Below, piece by piece: positions 24,437-32,088 of a DNA stretch of 64,000 nt; position 1 is the stretch's first letter; each line of letters opens with the position of its first letter. The notes beneath the pieces were generated by a model. That model ran no database searches, was not told the origin of the DNA, and saw only the letters and a program-made list of their open reading frames with translations. The DNA is from Treponema sp. (GTDB lineage: Bacteria > Spirochaetota > Spirochaetia > Treponematales > Treponemataceae). The position numbers and the translations under genes are program-made. Location: NCBI GenBank assembly GCA_017464425.1, contig JAFUDX010000030.1, forward strand, positions 1 through 64,000. Direction: 5' to 3'.

Positions 24437-26128
24437 TTATTTTACGAGTTCTTTGAACATTGCGTGGCGTTTTTCATCCTGCATGAGGAGATTCATCTTG
24501 AACTGACCGTCACGAGCCATGCCCTTCGCGATTGATTCTTTTTTGAATTCTTCGAAAGCGTTCGCTTTGAGAATGTGGCACGCCTGATCTTTTACACGGA
24601 ACGAGTCGCGCTTTGCTTCGTATTCGACATTGAGCTTTTTGAGCTTTTCGTCAACGACTTTTGCGAATGCGTCAGCCTGCTCCTGCGTGGTCGCTTCGTC
24701 GGCAAAATCGATGTAGTAGTGGTAGCGGCTTTCCTGCACATCGGCAAATCCGACATAGAAGCGCGTTTTTTGCCCCGTCTGCTCTTCGGCTTGCTTGACT
24801 GCGGTGATGAACTGACCTTCGCTGACCTTTTCGCCCGTCATTGAGATAATTCCGTTCACTTTTTGCAAGAACTGAATAGCAGGAATGGTGCCGTAGAAGT
24901 CCGTGACCTCAATCATATCGTTCATGTTGTAGCGGTAGATGCCTGAATAGGTCGTGATATAGATGAGATATTTTTTGCCTTTTTTGAGCTCGTGAATCTG
25001 CAAGAATTTCGGGTTTGGATTGTCCATGTCGTCGGCGTCAACGAACTCAAAGTAGTGCATGTGCGGGAACAAAACCGTGTCGCTTCCGCCGTTCATGACG
25101 AGACCAACGCGACATTCGCTCGCAAAATAGCCGAATTCGGGGGAGCAGACATTTTCTGGGAACCAGTCTTTGATTTTTTCGATGTAGACATGCGTGTTTC
25201 CGCACTTCCATGTGTTGATGATTTGGAAGTCAGGCCAGTAGTGCTTTGGCAGAATGCGACCGTATTTTTCTTTGAGCGCGCGAAGTTCTGCGGCACGAGC
25301 GGGATTCGGCTTGTATTTTGCGCAGAGTGCTTTTCGCTGCTCTTCGCCGATGGTGAATTTGTCGCTCAAAGTGCCGTTTTCGATGTCTTTTATCATTTCG
25401 TCAAGATGCTCGTCAACGGTGCGCTGAAGCTCAATCACTGTGCTTGGGTTTGCCGTGATGAACAAAGTGACATTCTGCTCGATTCCCGTGCGCATAAGCG
25501 CGTAATTTCGTGCGGCATAGTCGCTGATGTAGAAAACCGCGCTCGGAGCAGAGTACAATCCCTTGATGAATTCAGGACAGTCGCGCTGCGTGACTCCCGA
25601 AATTGAGCCGCACGGTGTGCCATCTGGTGCGTGTGTTTCGACATCTTTTCCAACGATAGAAAGAACGATGCCCCAGAAGACCTTTGGACGCTGCATGATG
25701 AACGAGTAGAGCCAGAGCCGTGAAATCGCTGAAAATCTCTGATAATACTCGGTTGAGATAGGAATCCACTTTGGTGCGCTTGTGGTGCCGCTCGTGGTGG
25801 CGTACATCATCGGCTTTCCGGGGAAGAGAATGTTTTCTTCGCCGTTCTTTTGGCGGTCAACGAACGGACGCAAATCTTCGTAGGTCTGTGGCGGAACATT
25901 TGCCTGCCATTTTGCGAATAATTCTTCGTCCGTCTGAGCGGTGAGAATATCAGCAAAGTGATGAGCCTTTCCCCATTCACTGTCTTTTGCATAGGTGAGA
26001 ATACCACGGAGCGTGGTGGCGGTTGCATTTTCGCAATTTTTAGCAGCTTTCTTCAAAGCCTTGAGATTTTTGCGTCCGACCCATGAGAGGGCGAATGTTA
26101 TCAATCCTGCGTTTTTTTCTTTCTTCAT
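24437..26128 (-). CDS. GH3-family acyl-acid amido-synthetase-like protein
   Basis: A 563-residue protein of the GH3 family, relatives of the acyl-adenylating ANL enzymes known mainly from plants, where they join amino acids to jasmonate or auxin. The ATP motif is YATTSGTTSAPKWIPIS near 108-124; further family signatures are FITANPS, FGYFASECRVGL, YRYNMNDMIEV (motif III-like) and GEKVSEGQF. Bacterial members are of unknown substrate. The next genes on the strand are an MMPL lipid exporter and a HAD phosphatase, so a lipid or fatty-acid amide product that is exported is a reasonable inference. It has a good promoter with an 8-base gap to the ATG. Confidence 0.85.
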   Translation of the reverse strand: MKKEKNAGLITFALSWVGRKNLKALKKAAKNCENATATTLRGILTYAKDSEWGKAHHFADILTAQTDEELFAKWQANVPPQTYEDLRPFVDRQKNGEENILFPGKPMMYATTSGTTSAPKWIPISTEYYQRFSAISRLWLYSFIMQRPKVFWGIVLSIVGKDVETHAPDGTPCGSISGVTQRDCPEFIKGLYSAPSAVFYISDYAARNYALMRTGIEQNVTLFITANPSTVIELQRTVDEHLDEMIKDIENGTLSDKFTIGEEQRKALCAKYKPNPARAAELRALKEKYGRILPKHYWPDFQIINTWKCGNTHVYIEKIKDWFPENVCSPEFGYFASECRVGLVMNGGSDTVLFPHMHYFEFVDADDMDNPNPKFLQIHELKKGKKYLIYITTYSGIYRYNMNDMIEVTDFYGTIPAIQFLQKVNGIISMTGEKVSEGQFITAVKQAEEQTGQKTRFYVGFADVQESRYHYYIDFADEATTQEQADAFAKVVDEKLKKLNVEYEAKRDSFRVKDQACHILKANAFEEFKKESIAKGMARDGQFKMNLLMQDEKRHAMFKELVK

Positions 26129-26136
26129 AATGTCTG

Positions 26137-26165
26137 ATTATATATCCTAATTTTGAGTTTTACAA
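26137..26165 (-). promoter_or_regulatory. Promoter of GH3-MMPL-HAD-cyclase series
   Basis: Minus strand TTGTAA (26160-26165), 17-base spacer, TATAAT (26137-26142). Start codon of the GH3 gene follows after 8 bases without a Shine-Dalgarno. Confidence 0.6.
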
Positions 26166-26188
26166 GACTTGTAACGAGAAAGGGGATA

Positions 26189-26824
26189 TTACTTATAATA
26201 ATCCAGTTTTTTTTCAATGAGCACGAACGCGGAAGAAACTACCCAGTTCATCACGAAATAGAACAAACCCGCAATCAGAATAGGCGTGGTAGAAAAAAGG
26301 CGGCTTGAAGTCGTTTGGGCGGTGCGGAACAGTTCTGCGATTCCCAAAACGGAAACGAGCGCGGTATCCTTGACGAGCGTAATGACTTCGTTCCCCATCG
26401 CAGGAATGATTCGCTTGACGACTTGCGGAAGCACGATTCTAAAAAAGGTCTTCATTTTCGTGTAGCCGAGAACTTTTGCCGCCTCGTACTGCCCGCGCGG
26501 AATCGACTGAATGCCACCGCGATAGATTTCCGCAAAATAACAAGCGTAATTGACAGAAAGAGCGATAATCGCCGCCACGAATCGGTCATAGGAGAATTTA
26601 AAAAGATACGCGGGGAAAAAATAGACCGCAATCAGTTGCAAAATGAGCGGTGTGCCACGGATAATGAGCAAAAACGCGTTCACAATCCATGAGAGCGGTT
26701 TGAAGTGAGACATTCGCCCCGCCGCAAGCGGAAAGCCGAGCGGAACGGAAAACAAGAGCGTGAGCGCAAAAACCTCAACCGAGACAACAGAAGCCGTAAG
26801 CATAGGAAGAATGATTTTTAACAC
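26189..26824 (-). CDS. Polar amino-acid ABC transporter permease
   Basis: A 211-residue inner-membrane permease of the HisM/GlnP family with about five helices. The conserved stretches RGTPLILQL (residue about 57) and the cytoplasmic EAA loop YEAAKVLGYTKMKTFFRIVLPQ (about 128-149) contact the ATPase. It belongs with the binding lipoprotein at 26930, from which it is separated by a large CACAGAG hairpin. No ATP-binding subunit is present next to it: the neighbour downstream is the GH3 gene. A shared or distant ATPase must serve it. Confidence 0.92.
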   Translation of the reverse strand: MLKIILPMLTASVVSVEVFALTLLFSVPLGFPLAAGRMSHFKPLSWIVNAFLLIIRGTPLILQLIAVYFFPAYLFKFSYDRFVAAIIALSVNYACYFAEIYRGGIQSIPRGQYEAAKVLGYTKMKTFFRIVLPQVVKRIIPAMGNEVITLVKDTALVSVLGIAELFRTAQTTSSRLFSTTPILIAGLFYFVMNWVVSSAFVLIEKKLDYYK

Positions 26825-26838
26825 AGAACGCTCCTTTT

Positions 26839-26931
26839 AAATTTCTCACAGAGCTTAAGAGTTCACAGAGAGTGTTTTCTCTGTAATTTGAAAATCTCTC
26901 TGTGCCCTCTGTGTACTCTGTGAGAAATTTT
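26839..26931. repeat. CACAGAG inverted repeat
   Basis: Left arm 26839-26873 (aatttctcacagagcttaag, then agttcacagagag) and right arm 26893-26931 (ctctctgtgccctctgtgta, then ctctgtgagaaattt) form a hairpin of more than 30 paired bases with a short loop. It lies in the spacer between the binding-protein and permease genes of one transporter, and the right arm reaches the stop codon of the former (26930-26932). Confidence 0.85.
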
Positions 26932-27703
26932 ATTTTCCAATAATCGAAATATCGCTGCCGAACCACTTTTCGCTGATTTTTGCGACAGTGCCGTCAGCCG
27001 CCATGTCTTCGAGGGCTTTCTGAACTTTGTCGCGGAGTTCGGTGTTGTCTTTTTTGAAAGCGATGCCGTACTGCTCCGGAGCGAGTGAGTCCGAAAGAAT
27101 CACGAAGGGCTTTCCCGTGACTTTAAGGCTGTATTCTGCCACAACGCTGTCCATTGCCACGCCATCGAGTCCGCCGATTTCAAGATCGTTCAAAGCCATG
27201 ATGTTGTCGTTGAAGTCAACGATTGATTTGAGGCTTGCCTTGAAGCTCGGATTCTCTTTGATTGCATCTGCGGCAGAGCTTCCCGCCTGAACGCCCAAAA
27301 TTTTTCCTTCCAAATCAGAAAGCGTGTTGATTCCGCTGTCTGCGCGAACGATGACGACCTGCGCGTTATTCAAGTACGGCTTTGTGAATGCGAGTGCTTC
27401 AAGTCGCTCTGGGGTGATTGAAAGACCGTTCCAAATGCAGTCGATTTTTCCCGTGTTCAATTCCTGCTCCTTTGCCGACCATGAGATTGGCTGAGCGCGG
27501 AATTTGAGACCGAGACGATTTGCGACTTCTTTTGCCAAGTCGATGTCGTAGCCCACGATTTCGTTTGAATCGTCACGGAATCCCATCGGCGGGAACGAGT
27601 CATCAAGACCGAGCACGAATTCATTATTGGCTTTTGAGCAAGAAGCCAAGCCACTAAGTGCGAGAGCAAGAACTGCTCCCATCAAAACTTTTGTAAGTTT
27701 CAT
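26930..27703 (-). CDS. Amino-acid ABC transporter substrate-binding lipoprotein
   Basis: Family 3 periplasmic binding protein for polar amino acids, 257 residues with the start used here. The signal peptide ends in a lipobox (SGLASC), so it is lipid-anchored in the periplasm. Signature segments are FPPMGFRDDSNEIVGYDIDL and IWNGLSITPER (glutamine/histidine/cystine binding type). The start is the ATG at 27703, with GAGG 8 bases upstream; a frame beginning 10 codons earlier would spoil the signal peptide. The exact amino acid is not readable. Cotranscribed with the permease. Confidence 0.92.
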   Translation of the reverse strand: MKLTKVLMGAVLALALSGLASCSKANNEFVLGLDDSFPPMGFRDDSNEIVGYDIDLAKEVANRLGLKFRAQPISWSAKEQELNTGKIDCIWNGLSITPERLEALAFTKPYLNNAQVVIVRADSGINTLSDLEGKILGVQAGSSAADAIKENPSFKASLKSIVDFNDNIMALNDLEIGGLDGVAMDSVVAEYSLKVTGKPFVILSDSLAPEQYGIAFKKDNTELRDKVQKALEDMAADGTVAKISEKWFGSDISIIGK

Positions 27704-27727
27704 AAAAATACCTCTTCTTTTATTTTT

Positions 27728-27757
27728 AACCACAAATTGCTGTGTAATCTGTGGTTT
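27728..27757. repeat. Short CACAGAT hairpin
   Basis: aaccaca ... tgtggtt (7 bp stem) around a degenerate acagatt unit, between the dapB stop and the start of the binding-lipoprotein gene, all on the minus strand. Confidence 0.65.
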
Positions 27758-27760
27758 ATT

Positions 27761-28540
27761 TTAGAACAAATCGCTCATGCCGTAAAGTTTGCCTTTTGAA
27801 AGCTCGCCCGATTTCAGTTTTGCGACGAGTTTTTCAAGCGCGACCACGCTTCCCCGTGCGAAACCTTCGCGGCTTCGTGCGCGGTGCGTGAGTTCAATCG
27901 TGTCAGCGGCAGAGTCAAAAAAGACCGTGTGCGTTCCAGGCGTTGCGCCCACGCGCGTTGAAGAAACATGCAATTCGTTCGCCTTTGGCTTTTCGTGGAA
28001 CGCGTCAAAGACCATTTCCGTTTTCGTCTTGTTCCCAAGCATTACACGGCGGGCGACTTCAAGAGCCGTTCCGCTTGGGCTGTCTGCCTTTTGATTGTGG
28101 TGCGCTTCCCATACAGCGACATCGTACTCAGAATATTCCGCCATGATTTTTGCGGCTTCTTCCACAATTTTATAGAACATATTCACGCCGATTGAGAAAT
28201 TTGAAGAGCGCATGCACGTTCCGTTTGAAGAAGCACAGAGCTGCTCGATTTCCCCCTCAGATTTTGCCCACCCCGTCGTTCCGCACACCACGGGGATTCC
28301 GAGCGGAATAAGCGCGTTGAGGTTTCCAAGAACAGCCGTCGGGTGAGAAAATTCGATTACACCCTCTGCCCCGCTCTTTTTGACCGCCTCAGCAACGGCT
28401 TTTCCGTCACCAACAGCGACCACATTCGTTGCGTCTTTTGCAGCAACATCAACCGTTGCCACAACTTCATGACCAAGTGACTTTGCCACCGTCTCAATCA
28501 TGTGACCCATTTTTCCATATCCAACAAGCGCGATTTTCAT
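27761..28540 (-). CDS. dapB: 4-hydroxy-tetrahydrodipicolinate reductase
   Basis: Reduces 4-hydroxy-tetrahydrodipicolinate in the lysine/diaminopimelate pathway. The 259-residue protein has the N-terminal NAD(P) motif GYGKMGHMI and the substrate motif EAHHNQKADSPSGTA near 152-166, where the His-His pair and the Lys are catalytic. The companion DapL aminotransferase is encoded at 55120, so this organism appears to use the LL-DAP aminotransferase branch. The start has TAGGAG 6 bases upstream. Confidence 0.95.
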   Translation of the reverse strand: MKIALVGYGKMGHMIETVAKSLGHEVVATVDVAAKDATNVVAVGDGKAVAEAVKKSGAEGVIEFSHPTAVLGNLNALIPLGIPVVCGTTGWAKSEGEIEQLCASSNGTCMRSSNFSIGVNMFYKIVEEAAKIMAEYSEYDVAVWEAHHNQKADSPSGTALEVARRVMLGNKTKTEMVFDAFHEKPKANELHVSSTRVGATPGTHTVFFDSAADTIELTHRARSREGFARGSVVALEKLVAKLKSGELSKGKLYGMSDLF

Positions 28541-28578
28541 ACTTTTCTCCTATTTTATAGAATAAATTGAATTATAAT

Positions 28579-29154
28579 CTAATTAACCACTTCGTCAAAA
28601 AGTGCTTCGTAGAGCGTTGTCATGTCGGTGTTCGTTTTTTTGAGCGTGGAACTCAATCGCTGGGCAAGGCAGAGCATGACACGGTAGCCCAAAACTGGCT
28701 CTTTGTCGCAGAGTTCCTTGAATTTCTTTCCGCTGATAACGCTCGTTCGGCAATCAGTGAGCGCGGTAACGGTGGCACTTCGCTTGTCTTTTGCAATCAA
28801 TGCCGCCTCGCCGAAGAAAATGCCCATCTCGTCGCTTAGAATGGCGAGCGCGATTCTGTCTCCTGCGAGCGTGTTTCTGAAAACCTGCACTTTTCCCTGC
28901 GTGAGAATGTAGAAATTTTCGCCGTCGTCGCCTTCTTTAATGATTTCTTCGCCCGCGCTGAATGTTTTTATTTTGAGTTCTTCAAAAACAAGGCGCAAAA
29001 TGCGGACATCATTTTCGTTTTCCGCGCTGAAATCAGAGAAAAGCTGGAGTTTGAGCAATTTTGGAAGCACTTCCTCAAAACTCTGCTTGATTTCTTCGAG
29101 AACTTCTGAAGTTTTTGCACTTTCGTCTTTCTTAAACAACTTCGACAGAATCAT
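28579..29154 (-). CDS. Cyclic-nucleotide-binding domain protein
   Basis: A 191-residue cytosolic protein with a single cNMP-binding domain (about 40-165). The phosphate-binding cassette reads FFGEAALIAKDKRSATVTA, with the Glu and Arg that hold cAMP or cGMP in place. It has no DNA-binding, kinase or membrane part. The start overlaps the end of the ion-channel gene by 23 bases on the same strand, so both proteins are made together. That suggests it may act as a detached regulatory subunit of the channel, but no family precedent was checked. Confidence 0.85.
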   Translation of the reverse strand: MILSKLFKKDESAKTSEVLEEIKQSFEEVLPKLLKLQLFSDFSAENENDVRILRLVFEELKIKTFSAGEEIIKEGDDGENFYILTQGKVQVFRNTLAGDRIALAILSDEMGIFFGEAALIAKDKRSATVTALTDCRTSVISGKKFKELCDKEPVLGYRVMLCLAQRLSSTLKKTNTDMTTLYEALFDEVVN

Positions 29155-30313
29155 TTTTCTTACCTTTTACAAAAATCGCCTTCGTGTGCCGCTGAATCAC
29201 AAAATCATCGGCGGGAGCGAGAATCGGGTCGTTGCTTTTGAGCGATTTTACCTTTTTGAGATTATCGATAATTCTCTTTACATCGGGGTTTTTCTGAGCC
29301 TCACGGAGCGCGTCCTGACGACGGCGGTAGAAATTTCCCGTGTTCAAAAGCAAGCCAATCAAAACCGAGCCGTTTGAGATAGAAGCGCGCAATTCGCCGT
29401 AGGTTTTTCCGATGAAAGACGGTGAAATATTTTCGATGAGAATGCCCGAATCAGCGTCGTCACCGATAAGCTCGCGGATTACATTTGAGTAGCCCATGCC
29501 GCTTGAAGCCGTGGCGAGCAGGCTGTATTCGTAGTCGCTCGTGAGAATGATTTCGTCGCAGTGAGCCATTTCGAGATGTTTTTGGAATTTTGAATCGTAG
29601 AGTTCGGCGGCAATGTAGAGGCTCGGATTTAAATTCTTCATGGTGAGCGCGGCAAGAACCGTGCGGCTGTCCATTTCCATTTGGGAAAAATTCTTTGAGC
29701 GGTCGGCGATAATGAGAACCCGCTCGGCATCTTTTATGAGCGCGCGATTTAAAGTCTCTTCTTCGCTGAAATCGCCCGAAACATACTGCAAATCTTTAAA
29801 ACGGGGCTGGTTTTTAATCTGCTCGATGTTCTCGGAAGCCGTGTCGTTAATCAAAACGACCATATCAGGCGTGATGTCAGGATTTGAGCGGAGCACGGTG
29901 TCAAGGATTTTCTCAAAACCGTCGCGATAGCCGCAGAGCAAGAAATGATTCTTCAAGTTTTTCAATTGTTTCAACCCCTTGTCTTTTTTCATTTGCATTT
30001 CCATGAACATGGAAGCGATTTTACCCGTTATCGTGCTGAATAAGAGAATTCCCGAAATCAAAATGATGAAGCTGCAAAAACGACCGATTGGCGTGACCAC
30101 ACAAATGTCATAGTAGCCCGCCACGAACGCAATCAAGAAATTCCACACGCTGTCGCCGTAGTTTTCCATCGTAACGCCCGCCTCGTATCGCCAGACTATA
30201 TCAATCAGAACGACCATGAGCGCAACGAACGCAATCACGATATAGGTGATTGGATTTTTGAGAAGAGCGAGAAGAGTGCGTTTTGTGCTACGAAGGAAGG
30301 ATTTTTTTGACAT
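29132..30313 (-). CDS. Ion channel subunit with RCK/TrkA-N-like regulatory domains
   Basis: A 393-residue protein with two membrane helices (about 22-42 and 82-104) around a pore loop, then a cytosolic RCK-like region (from NHFLLCGYRDGFEKI near 125 to the C-terminus). The pore loop lies in VWNFLIAFVAGYYDICVVTPIGR. Compared with the potassium filter TVGYGD this reads VAGYYD, so the last filter glycine is Tyr, and selectivity is uncertain. The RCK nucleotide motif GxGxxG is also altered (CGYRDG). The following gene encodes a cyclic-nucleotide-binding protein and overlaps it. A TATAAT box lies 9 bases before the ATG. Confidence 0.85.
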   Translation of the reverse strand: MSKKSFLRSTKRTLLALLKNPITYIVIAFVALMVVLIDIVWRYEAGVTMENYGDSVWNFLIAFVAGYYDICVVTPIGRFCSFIILISGILLFSTITGKIASMFMEMQMKKDKGLKQLKNLKNHFLLCGYRDGFEKILDTVLRSNPDITPDMVVLINDTASENIEQIKNQPRFKDLQYVSGDFSEEETLNRALIKDAERVLIIADRSKNFSQMEMDSRTVLAALTMKNLNPSLYIAAELYDSKFQKHLEMAHCDEIILTSDYEYSLLATASSGMGYSNVIRELIGDDADSGILIENISPSFIGKTYGELRASISNGSVLIGLLLNTGNFYRRRQDALREAQKNPDVKRIIDNLKKVKSLKSNDPILAPADDFVIQRHTKAIFVKGKKNDSVEVV

Positions 30314-30402
30314 CGTTTTTAAATTATACCATTTTTCAGTATGAATAGTTTAATATATAAAAAAAATGTGTACAAGATACGGATTTTGTTTTTGCTTTTT
30401 TA

Positions 30403-30432
30403 TTGCCGATTTTTATCTTTTTTGATTATATT
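30403..30432 (+). promoter_or_regulatory. Possible promoter of flavin-reductase-like gene
   Basis: TTGCCG (30403-30408), 18-base spacer, TATATT (30427-30432); a TAGAAT at 30435-30440 is an alternative -10. A Shine-Dalgarno (AAGGAG) follows downstream. Confidence 0.35.
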
Positions 30433-30466
30433 TATAGAATAAAATAAAAAAATTAAGGAGACCATT

Positions 30467-31021
30467 ATGGAATTTGATTCAAAACATGCAGTTATTGTGC
30501 CAGAGGGCGTGTTTATTATCGGAACATATGACGAGAACGGCGTACCGAACGCAATGAATGCCGCATGGGGAATTCAGTCTGATTATGAGGAAATCTCGCT
30601 TTTTCTCGCAAAGCACAAGACAACGGAAAATCTCAAAAAAACGGGTGCCTTTACCGTTGCATTCGCCACAAAAAAAACTGTTGAAATTTCGGACTATTTT
30701 GGCGTGGAGTCTGGAAAAGATGTAAATAAAATCGAAAAGGCAGGCGTGCATGTTCATAAAAGCAGCCATGTAAATGCCCCGATTATCGAAGAATATCCTT
30801 TGGTTCTTGAATGTGAAGTCAAAGAATGGAACGAAGAAAAGGAAATGCTGACTGGCAAGATTGTCGCACAGCAGGCTGATGAATCGATTTTGACTGATGG
30901 AAAAATTGACTTGGGAAAATTGCAGCCGATTATGTATGATGCTTCTTTCCATGTATACCGTGCAATTGGTGAAGTCGTTGGCAACGCCTTTAAAGATGGA
31001 TTAAAAATCAAGAATAAATAA
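30467..31021 (+). CDS. Flavin reductase-like (FMN-binding split-barrel) protein
   Basis: A 184-residue cytosolic protein of the flavin-reductase-like domain family (DIM6/NTAB type). Typical elements are VFIIGTYDENGVPNAMNAAWG near 15-35, which forms the FMN-binding strand and loop, and the GAFTVAFATKKTVEISDYFG segment near 61-80. The substrate is unknown; members reduce flavin or work as small oxidoreductases. The ribosome site AAGGAGACC lies 4 bases before the ATG. It stands alone and is followed by a hairpin. Confidence 0.85.
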   Translation: MEFDSKHAVIVPEGVFIIGTYDENGVPNAMNAAWGIQSDYEEISLFLAKHKTTENLKKTGAFTVAFATKKTVEISDYFGVESGKDVNKIEKAGVHVHKSSHVNAPIIEEYPLVLECEVKEWNEEKEMLTGKIVAQQADESILTDGKIDLGKLQPIMYDASFHVYRAIGEVVGNAFKDGLKIKNK

Positions 31022-31027
31022 TGCCAC

Positions 31028-31055
31028 TGCCCAGACTATATTTTTATTCTGGGCA
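31028..31055 (+). terminator. Hairpin after flavin-reductase-like gene
   Basis: TGCCCAGA ... TCTGGGCA, 8 bp perfect stem with a 12-base T-rich loop, 7 bases after the stop codon. The T-tract that follows is poor (ATATTATT). Confidence 0.45.
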
Positions 31056-31061
31056 ATATTA

Positions 31062-31090
31062 TTGAAAAAAAAGCTCAGAGATTGTAGAAT
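31062..31090 (+). promoter_or_regulatory. Bactofilin operon promoter
   Basis: TTGAAA (31062-31067), 17-base spacer, TAGAAT (31085-31090). The ATG follows after 8 bases without a Shine-Dalgarno, so a leaderless mRNA is expected. Confidence 0.6.
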
Positions 31091-31098
31091 AGCAAGAT

Positions 31099-31467
31099 AT
31101 GTTTGATGTTAAAGATTCTGACTTTTTTGATGTCGAGGAAGAAGATTTTGACACGATTCTTGCGAATGACATTGCATTTCGTGGTACGATTCGGTTTAAA
31201 AAACCGTTTATGATTCGTGGAACTGTCATCGGCTCAATCGATGCTACGAGTGATTTAGTCGTGGACACAAATGCCTCTGTTACGGCAGAAATAGCTGCGT
31301 CACGGGTGCTTGTGCGCGGCAAAGTCGAAGGCAATATCACTGCAAAAGATGTCGTGTTTGTCACTGCGTCGGGGTCTGTAAATGGAGACATCGTTTCAAA
31401 ACAAGTTGTGCTGGAGCCTGGTTCTCATTTTTCTGGTAACTGCACAATGACAGGAGAGCCCAAATGA
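31099..31467 (+). CDS. Bactofilin (polymer-forming cytoskeletal protein)
   Basis: A 122-residue protein that forms a right-handed beta-helix and polymerises into filaments at the membrane, used elsewhere for cell shape and for local peptidoglycan work. The core (about 25-118) shows short repeats of the type FKKPFMIRGTVIGSID, VLVRGKVEGNIT, VVLEPGSHFSGNCTM with a Gly every turn. The acidic N-terminal tail (DVEEEDFDTI) is characteristic of spirochaete members, as I recall. It overlaps the TPR gene by 4 bases (ATGA), and mtaB follows directly. Confidence 0.88.
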   Translation: MFDVKDSDFFDVEEEDFDTILANDIAFRGTIRFKKPFMIRGTVIGSIDATSDLVVDTNASVTAEIAASRVLVRGKVEGNITAKDVVFVTASGSVNGDIVSKQVVLEPGSHFSGNCTMTGEPK

Positions 31468-32084
31468 AAAAATTCGCTTTCGTTTTTGCTTTTATGTTTT
31501 CGGTTTTTGCAGTTTTTGCACAGTCTAAGCCGGATGCGCTCGTGTTATATCGAAATGGCAATTATCCTGAGGCAATCAAGATTTGTGAGCAGGAAATAGC
31601 CATAAATCCCAAAAATGTTGATTCATACTGTGTTTTGTGCTGGTCTTTGGTTCGTAACCGCCAGTATGCAGAGGCAGAGGCTCGTGCTACTGAGGCGCGA
31701 AAAATTGCTCCCAGTGATGTTCGCCTCATGGAAATCCTTGCAGAGTCTTACTATTATCAGGGTAAAAATACTCTTGCGCTTGACATGTTCCGCACTTATA
31801 TCGCAAGTGCGCCCGCAAATGCTGCCCGAATCGGAAATGCCTACTATTATATGGGCGAAATTTACATCCGACAGGGAAAATATCAGCACGCAGATATTTC
31901 AATGACCACTGCCGTGTATACAGAACCGCTCGTTGATATTTGGTGGACTCGTTGTGGCTATGCGCGTGAAATGGCAGGAAGTTACCCAACCGCTTTGGAC
32001 GCATATAACAAGGCGATTGAACTCAAAGCCACAAATGCAGACGCACTGCGTGGCAAAGAGCGCGTTACGGCACGATTGCGATAA
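31464..32084 (+). CDS. Exported TPR protein
   Basis: A 206-residue protein with a cleavable signal peptide (residues 1-20, ending in VFAQ) and four to five tetratricopeptide repeats from about residue 23 to 200 (for example ALVLYRNGNYPEAIKICEQE and YAEAEARATEARKIAPSD). TPR arrays bind other proteins; a periplasmic scaffold role is inferred. It is coupled to the bactofilin by an ATGA overlap, which suggests that the two serve the same cell-envelope function. The mtaB start lies 4 bases after its stop. Confidence 0.82.
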   Translation: MKKFAFVFAFMFSVFAVFAQSKPDALVLYRNGNYPEAIKICEQEIAINPKNVDSYCVLCWSLVRNRQYAEAEARATEARKIAPSDVRLMEILAESYYYQGKNTLALDMFRTYIASAPANAARIGNAYYYMGEIYIRQGKYQHADISMTTAVYTEPLVDIWWTRCGYAREMAGSYPTALDAYNKAIELKATNADALRGKERVTARLR

Positions 32085-32088
32085 TTTC

